Source: Chthoniobacter flavus
GTDB taxonomy: Bacteria > Verrucomicrobiota > Verrucomicrobiia > Chthoniobacterales > DYNR01
Assembly (NCBI GenBank): GCA_020720945.1
Contig: DYNR01000110.1
Location: 1 to 7,733, forward strand
DNA: 7,733 bases
Direction of reading: 5' to 3'
Shown: in pieces, positions 1 to 5,628 of the stretch
How positions within the stretch are numbered: the first letter of the stretch is position 1
Layout: every line of letters starts with the position of its first letter
Program-made: the position numbers and the translations under genes
The notes under the pieces: model-generated
What the model was told of the DNA's origin: nothing
Databases searched by the model: none
The model's input: the letters and a program-made list of their open reading frames with translations, nothing else

Positions 1-66
1 TTTAACATTACGCGAGGATTCGGGGTTGAAAATCATGCTTGCAGGGCGGGTTATTTTGTGGCGTAG
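1..66 (+). CDS. Possible C-terminal tail of an upstream gene (5' partial)
   Basis: Reading frame 1 is open from the window edge for 21 codons and stops at TAG 64-66. The peptide runs from FNITRGFG to a GYFVA end. No family is recognised in so short a piece. If real, its stop lies 13 bases before the ATG at 80, a spacing that fits an operon whose earlier genes lie outside the window. The competing reading is that the frame of the AAA+ gene is itself open back to base 2 and extends upstream, so this tail would be a chance frame. Nothing in base composition separates the two clearly. Confidence 0.3.
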   Translation, partial: FNITRGFGVENHACRAGYFVA

Positions 67-79
67 TATTTTTAGTTTT

Positions 80-1999
80 ATGGACGCAAATTCCCCCTCT
101 TCTTTAGCGAAAGAAAATTCCCAAAAGGAAATGGTCCGCTTTATTGGCAATGGGGTGACTCCGAGGTGGGTCAAAGATATTTTTCGTTTTCTTTCGGTAA
201 AATCGCAGTTTTTGCTTTCGGGGAATGTGCGGGATTGCTATCCGTTTCCGAGGGGAGAGGGGCATGTTCCTATGGCGTTGACGCAGTATTTGGCGGAATC
301 GTTGCGGCTTGCGGGATATGGGCATTTTTTGGTGTATCATCCGACTTCCGGGTTTGTGCCTCTGGTTGTCAACGGGGCGGATTTGGAGCAGGAGCGGGAG
401 TTTTTTAAGGAGAAGTTTAAGCTGTCGTTCGATAAAAATACGGGGGCGAGCCCGTGTGATTTGGGGCATTCGCAGAGGGTTCTCGAAGCGGTGGTGCGGC
501 ACAAGGAGGATTTTGTGGCGGTGTTTGTTGATTTTGCGTCGCGTTTGATTATTGCGCCGTCGTCGTTGAGCGAGCGGGAGCACGGGTATTTCACCCGGGC
601 GTTGGTGCTGGGTCAAGAGGCGGTGCCGCGGTTTGATTCGGGTTTGGGGTATTCGCAGTTTAACCCGATTTTTTGGATTTGTGATAAGGAGAATGATTTG
701 CCGGATTGGTTGACGCTGAACAACCCGAGGTTGCGGGGCGTGGTGGTTTCGAAGCCGGACCATCTGGCGCGGCGGGCGCTGGTGGCGGCGTTGACGCCGA
801 GTTTGGACGGATACTATGTGGCGGATGAGGGGAAGAAGGAAGAGTGTCATGGTGCGTTTGTCGAACAGACGGAGGGGTTGTTGATGGCCGATGTGATCGC
901 CATCACGCAGCTATGCCGGAGGGAGAAGTTGCCGTTTCATGAGATCGGGGAAGCGGTGCGGCGCTACAAGGTGGGGGTGACGGAGGATCCTTGGAAGCGG
1001 ATCGACCGGGCGAGGATTGCTGGAGGGGAGGCGATGATTCGCAAGCGGGTGAAGGGGCAGATGCAGGCGGTGGTCAAGTCGTTGGACATCATCAAGCGGG
1101 CGGTGGCGGGGCTATCGGGTGCGCAGGGTGGGAGGTCGGGGGGCAAGCCGAGGGGAGTCCTGTTTTTTGCGGGGCCGACGGGGGTGGGCAAGACGGAGCT
1201 AGCCAAGACGCTCACGGAGCTTTTGTTTGGGGATGAGCGGGCGTATATCCGTTTTGACATGAGCGAGTTTAGCCAAGAGCACGCCGACCAGAGGTTGATC
1301 GGAGCGCCGCCTGGCTATGTGGGTTACGATGCGGGCGGGCAGCTCACCAATGCCATCCGCGAACGGCCTTTTTCGGTGGTTTTGTTTGACGAGATCGAGA
1401 AGGCGCACCCGCGTATCCTCGACAAGTTTTTGCAGATTTTGGACGATGGGGTTTTGACTTCTGGGCGCGGGGAGCAGGTTTATTTTAGCGAGGCGGTTAT
1501 TATTTTCACTTCGAACCTCGGGATTTACCGGGTTGATCCGGGGACGGGGGAGAGGGTTCTCCATGTTCGTTCCGAGGATTCGTATGAGGAAGTGGAGCGG
1601 AAGGTGCGGGAGGAGATTGGGAATTATTTCAAGACCAGCCTGAATCGTCCGGAGATTTTGAACCGCATCGGAGAAAACATCGTGGTGTTTGATTTCATCC
1701 GGACGGAGGTGGCGGGGCAGATTTTTGACAAGATGCTGGATGGGGTGATCGGGCAGCTTGCGGTGCGCCAGAAAATTTCGGTGAGGTTGTCGGAGGGTGT
1801 GCGGGAAGGTTTGAAAGAGAAGTGTCTCGCGCATTTGGAGAACGGAGGGAGGGGCATCGGCAACCAGATGGAGGCGTGGTTCATCAACCCGTTGGGGCGG
1901 GCGTTGTTTGATGCCGATGTCAGGGAGGGGGCGGTGGTGGAAATCGGGTTGCTGGAGTCGGTCGGAGGGGTTCCGACCATTCGTTTTTGCGAGGCATGA
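80..1999 (+). CDS. ClpB/ClpA-like AAA+ ATPase with degenerate first AAA module
   Basis: Predicted cytoplasmic protein remodeller of 639 residues from ATG 80. The C-terminal half is a clear Clp/Hsp100 second AAA+ module: Walker A GPTGVGKT at 365-372, the YIRFDMSEF and IGAPPGYVGY pore-loop region, Walker B LFDEIEKAH with D437/E438, sensor-1 N479 in FTSNLG, candidate Arg finger R529 in LNRIG, and sensor-2 R591 in GGRGIGN. A stretch similar to the D1-D2 linker precedes it (RYKVGVTEDPW, then IRKRVKGQ). The first about 250 residues look like a diverged AAA module: SGNVRD stands where Walker A is expected and VFVDFASRL resembles a Walker B lacking the Glu. There is no ClpB N-domain, no coiled-coil middle domain and no obvious ClpP loop, so it is shorter than ClpB (about 860). 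Start is uncertain: ATG 80 has no SD, TTG 26 has GAGG at 14-17, ATG 131 has a purine run only 1 base upstream, and the frame is open to the window edge. It overlaps the next gene by 4 bases. Confidence 0.88.
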   Translation: MDANSPSSLAKENSQKEMVRFIGNGVTPRWVKDIFRFLSVKSQFLLSGNVRDCYPFPRGEGHVPMALTQYLAESLRLAGYGHFLVYHPTSGFVPLVVNGADLEQEREFFKEKFKLSFDKNTGASPCDLGHSQRVLEAVVRHKEDFVAVFVDFASRLIIAPSSLSEREHGYFTRALVLGQEAVPRFDSGLGYSQFNPIFWICDKENDLPDWLTLNNPRLRGVVVSKPDHLARRALVAALTPSLDGYYVADEGKKEECHGAFVEQTEGLLMADVIAITQLCRREKLPFHEIGEAVRRYKVGVTEDPWKRIDRARIAGGEAMIRKRVKGQMQAVVKSLDIIKRAVAGLSGAQGGRSGGKPRGVLFFAGPTGVGKTELAKTLTELLFGDERAYIRFDMSEFSQEHADQRLIGAPPGYVGYDAGGQLTNAIRERPFSVVLFDEIEKAHPRILDKFLQILDDGVLTSGRGEQVYFSEAVIIFTSNLGIYRVDPGTGERVLHVRSEDSYEEVERKVREEIGNYFKTSLNRPEILNRIGENIVVFDFIRTEVAGQIFDKMLDGVIGQLAVRQKISVRLSEGVREGLKEKCLAHLENGGRGIGNQMEAWFINPLGRALFDADVREGAVVEIGLLESVGGVPTIRFCEA

Positions 2000-2694
2000 A
2001 AGAGGCGGTATCTCTACTTCTCGCCAAGGTGCATTACCCGGTTCATTCGCTCGGATATGGGAAGCGGGTGGGGATTTGGTTGCAGGGGTGTTCGGTGCGG
2101 TGCGAGGGGTGCCTCAATCGGGAGACATGGGAATTTGACGAGGCGGCAAGGATTCCGGTGCAAAGTTTGGTAGAGAGGGTGGAAGGGTGGCTTGCGGAGG
2201 CGGACGGGGTGACGGTTTCGGGAGGGGAGCCGTTTGATCAGCCGGAAGCGTTGGGTGCATTGCTCGTGCTGTTGCGCGAAAGGACGGCGGGTGATTTGCT
2301 GGTGTATAGCGGGCGAAGCGCGGAGTATTTGCGGGAAAACCATGCGGGGTTGCTCGGGTTGATCGATGTGTTGATTACGGACCCGTATCGTCCGGGAAGC
2401 GGGCAGACGCTGACTTTGCGCGGGTCGGACAACCAGCGGGTTTGGCTTTTGAGCGAGGAGGCGAAGCGGAGGTATCCGGCGACGGTCAACGGGGATGCGT
2501 GGGAGGAATCCGAGCGGCGGATGGATTTGTTGGTCGAGGGGGAGACGGTGTGGATGGCGGGGATCCCGCGTCCTGGGGATTTAGAAAAACTCGAAAAGCT
2601 TTTGGCGGAGAGGGGGATGGGCGTATCGTTTTCTTTGCGTGGCGGCGGCGGAGCGCGAGTGGAGGCAGGCAAAGAACGACCGCTTTCGCCCTGA
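1996..2694 (+). CDS. NrdG-like radical SAM activating protein
   Basis: A 232-residue small radical SAM protein of the class-III ribonucleotide reductase activase type (4Fe-4S single-cluster family). The cluster motif C32-x3-C36-x2-C39 lies in WLQGCSVRCEGCLNRETW, nearly the textbook form of this family. The SAM-binding GGE motif is SGGEP at 75-79, and DVLITDPY follows around the middle of the fold. Family members use SAM and a reduced 4Fe-4S cluster to make a 5'-deoxyadenosyl radical, usually to install a glycyl radical on a partner enzyme. No NrdD-like or other glycyl-radical partner is visible here, so the target is unknown. The last 20 or so residues are Gly/Arg-rich and look disordered. 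ATG 1996 overlaps the AAA+ stop (ATGA); an in-frame TTG at 1987 is possible. GAGG at 1991-1994 is too close to be a good SD, so initiation probably depends on coupling. The true substrate may not be NrdD. Confidence 0.88.
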   Translation: MKEAVSLLLAKVHYPVHSLGYGKRVGIWLQGCSVRCEGCLNRETWEFDEAARIPVQSLVERVEGWLAEADGVTVSGGEPFDQPEALGALLVLLRERTAGDLLVYSGRSAEYLRENHAGLLGLIDVLITDPYRPGSGQTLTLRGSDNQRVWLLSEEAKRRYPATVNGDAWEESERRMDLLVEGETVWMAGIPRPGDLEKLEKLLAERGMGVSFSLRGGGGARVEAGKERPLSP

Positions 2695-2711
2695 TGATTT
2701 TTTTTGGTTGT

Positions 2712-3287
2712 ATGAAACTTTGTCCTTCTTGTGATTTTGAAAACGGAGACGATGCCGTTTTGTGTGGGCGGTGCGGCAGCGATATCGCAACGGTGTCTGC
2801 CTGCGTCCGTCCGCCTGCTGCTCCGTCCGCGATTCCGGCGGTGGGCGGCGCGCCGCCGAGTCTGGTGCGGTGCGGGCGATGCGGCGAAGAGAATCCGTCA
2901 TTTCAGATGCTCTGTTCTGGGTGCGGGGGGAAGTTGGGAGAACGGGCCGATGCTGGAAACGGGGCATCTGGGGCATCGGGAGGAGGAGAGGCGAGCAAGC
3001 TCTGTTTGGTCGTTGGCAACAAGAGGTGGGAGTGCAAGTCGGGGGATCGGTTGGGCAGGGAAGGGAGTGTGGGGAGCGAGGCGTTTGCGGGGATCGACAC
3101 GGTTTCTAGGAGCCACCTTTCGCTTTCGCGGGGCGAGGGCGGGGGGTGGATGGTGACCCCGCTCTCTGCAAACAAAACATGGTTGTCGGGCAAGGAGTTA
3201 CAGCGCGGGGTAGCGGCTCCGTTGCTTGCGGGGAAAAACGAGGTGAGGCTTTCGACGAGGTGCGTCGTAGTGCTGGAGGTGGGCTGA
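2712..3287 (+). CDS. Double zinc-ribbon and FHA domain protein
   Basis: A 191-residue cytoplasmic protein. Two CxxC-x10-CxxC zinc ribbons are visible: C4/C7/C18/C21 (MKLCPSC, CGRC) and C54/C57/C68/C71 (CGRCGEENPSF, CSGC). A Pro/Ala linker separates them and a Gly/Ser-rich linker follows. The C-terminal half (about 96-191) fits an FHA phosphothreonine-binding domain: GR at 115-116, SRSH at 132-135, and the ANKTWLSGKEL turn at 153-163, which matches the usual N-x-T-x-(L/V)-x-G pattern. The expected role is to read phosphothreonine made by the kinase at about 5629, with the ribbons adding a zinc-stabilised protein or nucleic-acid contact. Start choice: ATG 2712 gives the usual short lead into the first ribbon. 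ATG 2694, which shares one base with the preceding stop (TGATG), adds six residues (MIFFGC) and is equally possible through coupling. Neither has an SD. No enzymatic motif is seen. Confidence 0.85.
   Translation: MKLCPSCDFENGDDAVLCGRCGSDIATVSACVRPPAAPSAIPAVGGAPPSLVRCGRCGEENPSFQMLCSGCGGKLGERADAGNGASGASGGGEASKLCLVVGNKRWECKSGDRLGREGSVGSEAFAGIDTVSRSHLSLSRGEGGGWMVTPLSANKTWLSGKELQRGVAAPLLAGKNEVRLSTRCVVVLEVG
3275..3280 (+). promoter_or_regulatory. Strong ribosome binding site for the PP2C gene
   Basis: GGAGGT ends 8 bases before ATG 3289 and lies inside the last codons of the zinc-ribbon/FHA gene. It fixes the phosphatase start and suggests independent initiation as well as coupling across the 1-base gap. 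Confidence 0.8.
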
Positions 3288-3288
3288 T

Positions 3289-4089
3289 ATGAGTTTCCGG
3301 TGGAGCGCTGCTTGGCTTTCGCATCCCGGCAAAGAGCGGGAGATCAACGAGGATTCGCTTTTGGTCGGTGGCGAGGTATTTTTTTCTCGTGAGGAAGAGG
3401 TGGGCGTGAAGGTAATGCCTGGGGTTGGCGCAGGGTTGGCGGCGGTGGCGGATGGGCTTGGCGGGAGTGCGGCGGGGGAATTGGCAAGCCGGACAGCGAT
3501 GGAGATGTTGGCGGGGTGGAAAGGCGGTTCGGAAGAGTTGCTGGGCGAGCATTTGCGCAAGATCAACCGCCGCCTTTACGAGATGGCGGGCGAATGTCCG
3601 GAGTTGCGGGGGATGGGGACGACCGTGGCAGGAATCGCATGGGGCGACGGGGGCTGCCTGGTTTTTCATGTTGGAGACTCGCGGGTTTATCGTATCAACG
3701 ACGGGTATTTGCAGCAACTTACCCGCGATGATTCTTTGGCTGCGTTGCTTGCAGAGGCGGCGGGAGGCGGGGACGAAGGGGGAATCCGCCCTAGTGGAAG
3801 CCATGAGCTTTTGGCCGCGCTGGGAGGTTGGGGCGAGTTTTGCGAAATCGCTCCGAGTGTTGCGGAAGTGCGAGTCAAAGAGCGCGCGGATTTTTTGATT
3901 TGCACCGACGGCCTCACCGACATGGTTGATACCGATGGAATCGAAGAATGTTTTTGTGGTGTGGACGATCCGGCAGGCTCCTTGACGCGGATCAAAGAAC
4001 GGGTGATGGAAGCGGGAGCGGAAGATAACTTGACCTTGCTTTGGGTGACATTGACCCGGGTAGGTCCAACCGAGGAGGAAAAGAAATGA
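3289..4089 (+). CDS. PP2C-family (PPM) Ser/Thr protein phosphatase
   Basis: A 266-residue soluble metal-dependent phosphatase expected to remove phosphate from Ser/Thr. All hallmark motifs are present: REINEDS with D22, VADGLGG with D55/G56, GMGTT at 108-112, FHVGDSRVYRI around D130, ICTDGLTD with D207, and AEDNLT with D246/N247. These acidic residues coordinate the two Mn/Mg ions in the family, so the enzyme is probably active. Length is typical of a stand-alone bacterial PP2C domain and no membrane segment or regulatory domain is seen. A short Gly-rich stretch at about 158-170 sits in the variable flap region. The start at ATG 3289 is supported by GGAGGT. The gene follows the FHA gene by one base and overlaps the coiled-coil gene by 4 bases. 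It is the obvious antagonist of the kinase encoded downstream. Confidence 0.96.
   Translation: MSFRWSAAWLSHPGKEREINEDSLLVGGEVFFSREEEVGVKVMPGVGAGLAAVADGLGGSAAGELASRTAMEMLAGWKGGSEELLGEHLRKINRRLYEMAGECPELRGMGTTVAGIAWGDGGCLVFHVGDSRVYRINDGYLQQLTRDDSLAALLAEAAGGGDEGGIRPSGSHELLAALGGWGEFCEIAPSVAEVRVKERADFLICTDGLTDMVDTDGIEECFCGVDDPAGSLTRIKERVMEAGAEDNLTLLWVTLTRVGPTEEEKK
4073..4078 (+). promoter_or_regulatory. Strong ribosome binding site for the membrane coiled-coil gene
   Basis: AGGAGG lies 7 bases before ATG 4086, inside the 3' end of the PP2C gene. It picks ATG 4086 over the earlier in-frame start at 4041. Confidence 0.82.
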
Positions 4090-5573
4090 GTGGTCCAAAA
4101 GGGGTAGTATTAATAACGATGGCACCTTCCATGGTAGCCGGGCTCGCCGGCGGTCTAGTTGTGGCGGGCCTCGTCGTGTATGCGATCGATGCGCAGGTCC
4201 GGAAGGCAGAAAGAGAATCCTTAAAGAAGGCGCTTTTGGCGTGCGCGGCGGAGTTGGAGGCGTTGGGGGAAAGCGGGGAATCTTTGCTTGCGTCGCTTGA
4301 TAACAAAGATTGCGAGATGCGGGAAGGTGCTCTTGCCGATGGAAAAAAGAGGTTGGCTTCGGTGCGCGGCGAGATTGCCCAGCGGTTTTGGAAGTTGCAG
4401 GAAGCACAGGAAAGGATCGGGCAGAAAAGCAAGGAAGTCCGGGAGATGGTGGAACGGGTTTTGTCGGAGGACTGGATGGAAGCGGAACGGGAAAGGGTGA
4501 TGGCTGCGGTGGAAAAGAAGATGGGGAGCATTCCGGTTTTTTCTGTTCCGCCCGCGGATTTTTCGAGGGAAGGGATTGGGCGGATGAAGGAAGGGGAAAG
4601 GGTGCTCGATGAAATTTTGGGGATTTGCGAAGGCATTGTTGATTTCGTCTGCGAGGAAGCCGGAAGGGTTTCTTTGGATGAGAGGCGGGAGCATCGGGAA
4701 GGGGCGGTGCCCGTCCCGCGCAAGCTGGAGGAAGTGCTGGCAGAGATTCGGCAAGAGGGGCAGGGGTTCCCGAAAAATCCGATTCCGGAAAAACTGGAAG
4801 TCCTTGTCGGACAGGCGGCATTGCTCGAATCTTCGGGCTGCTGGAGCCACCTGCTCCAAAGGGTGGCAGAAATTCGCAAAGAGCCGGATAGGGAACGGCA
4901 GCGGCTTTTTTACAATGATCTCGTGATTACCTGTTCGCAGCAAATCCGGTTGCAGCAAGAGCATGAGGCGTGGGTGCGCGAGACCTCGGGGTTGGTCGAG
5001 CGGGCGCGTGCTTTTGAGGTTGTGCCGGGTCGGGAGGAGTGTGTGGCGGAATTGGAATCCGTGCTCCGCGCGGGGGCGATGGTCGGGTTGGAACCGTTTC
5101 GCCAGAAAATCGCGGAGCTAGAAAAAGAGGAAGGCGAAATCAGGCTCCAGGAAGAAAAGAGGCGGGCGATTTGCGAGTCCCTCCAGTCTCTCGGATATGT
5201 GGTTGGCGAAGGCGAAATGGGGGCAGCTTTGGCGGAAAACGGAAAAATCGTGGTCAAAAAATCGCAGGAAAGCGAATACGGGATCGAGGTCGTCACGGGC
5301 GAGGACGCTTCGGTTTTGCAGACGGCGATGGTTCGTTACGGCGAGGCGGGAGGCATGAGCGACCAGCAGCGGATGCGGGATATCGTCGAGGAGAAAGGCT
5401 GGTGCGCGGACTACGCAAAATTGCTGAAGTCGCTGGAAACCAAGGGAATCCAAGCGGCAAAAAAATACCAACTCGCACCGGGGGAACACCCGGTCAAAGT
5501 GATCGCCGCAGAATCGGAAGAGCGCAAAAAGGTGGCGGACGCGGCGAAGGAACAAGGACGCGAGCAGGGGTAA
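4086..5573 (+). CDS. Membrane-anchored coiled-coil protein of unknown function
   Basis: A 495-residue protein not assigned to a named family. Residues about 7-34 form one hydrophobic, Gly/Ala-rich segment (VVLITMAPSMVAGLAGG, then LVVAGLVVYAI) followed by basic R/K residues, fitting a single N-terminal membrane anchor with the rest in the cytoplasm. No signal-peptidase site is evident. Residues about 35-365 are rich in E, K, R, Q, L and A, with stretches such as KLEEVLAEIRQEG and IAELEKEEGEIRLQEEKRR that suggest long helices or coiled coil. Residues about 366-475 look globular: LQSLGYVVGEGE, then EYGIEVV around Y398 and KGWCADYAKLLKSL around W439/C440, as if this were a conserved terminal module. 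The last 20 or so residues are charged and helical. It overlaps the PP2C stop by 4 bases and has its own SD. Lying between phosphatase and kinase, it is a candidate scaffold, substrate or membrane partner; that is inference. Confidence 0.85.
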   Translation: MSGPKGVVLITMAPSMVAGLAGGLVVAGLVVYAIDAQVRKAERESLKKALLACAAELEALGESGESLLASLDNKDCEMREGALADGKKRLASVRGEIAQRFWKLQEAQERIGQKSKEVREMVERVLSEDWMEAERERVMAAVEKKMGSIPVFSVPPADFSREGIGRMKEGERVLDEILGICEGIVDFVCEEAGRVSLDERREHREGAVPVPRKLEEVLAEIRQEGQGFPKNPIPEKLEVLVGQAALLESSGCWSHLLQRVAEIRKEPDRERQRLFYNDLVITCSQQIRLQQEHEAWVRETSGLVERARAFEVVPGREECVAELESVLRAGAMVGLEPFRQKIAELEKEEGEIRLQEEKRRAICESLQSLGYVVGEGEMGAALAENGKIVVKKSQESEYGIEVVTGEDASVLQTAMVRYGEAGGMSDQQRMRDIVEEKGWCADYAKLLKSLETKGIQAAKKYQLAPGEHPVKVIAAESEERKKVADAAKEQGREQG

Positions 5574-5615
5574 TGCCAGTTTGAAAGAAGCTGAAAGAAG
5601 CAAACGGAACAGGGT

Positions 5616-5619
5616 GGAG
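5616..5619 (+). promoter_or_regulatory. Likely ribosome binding site for the kinase gene
   Basis: GGAG in a purine-rich stretch, 9 bases before ATG 5629. It favours ATG 5629. The rival start, TTG 5581, has AGGGG at about 5566-5570 with a longer spacing. Confidence 0.5.
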
Positions 5620-5628
5620 AAAGATGCG

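Noticed and set aside
104..850. 248-codon minus-strand open frame opposite the AAA+ N-terminal half
   Set aside because: Arg/Pro/His-rich low-complexity product with no family signal; the + strand frame is continuous with a clear AAA+ domain.
80..1999. Calling the AAA+ gene clpB
   Set aside because: It lacks the N-domain, the middle coiled coil and a functional first AAA module, so it is a relative rather than the housekeeping disaggregase.
1996..2694. Calling the radical SAM gene nrdG outright
   Set aside because: No NrdD partner is present and the neighbours are signalling genes, so a functional symbol would overstate the evidence.
2442..2711. N-terminal extension of the zinc-ribbon/FHA frame
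   Set aside because: It overlaps the radical SAM gene, is Gly-rich and domain-free, and ATG 2694 or 2712 gives a natural start just before the first CxxC.
4041..4085. Earlier in-frame start for the coiled-coil protein
   Set aside because: It would overlap the PP2C gene by 49 bases and put charged residues before the membrane helix; ATG 4086 has a perfect-looking AGGAGG 7 bases upstream.
3106..4821. 571-codon open frame on the minus strand
   Set aside because: It lies antisense to the FHA, PP2C and coiled-coil genes, is rich in Pro/Arg/Ser with no recognisable domain, and arises because few stops occur opposite a G-rich coding strand.
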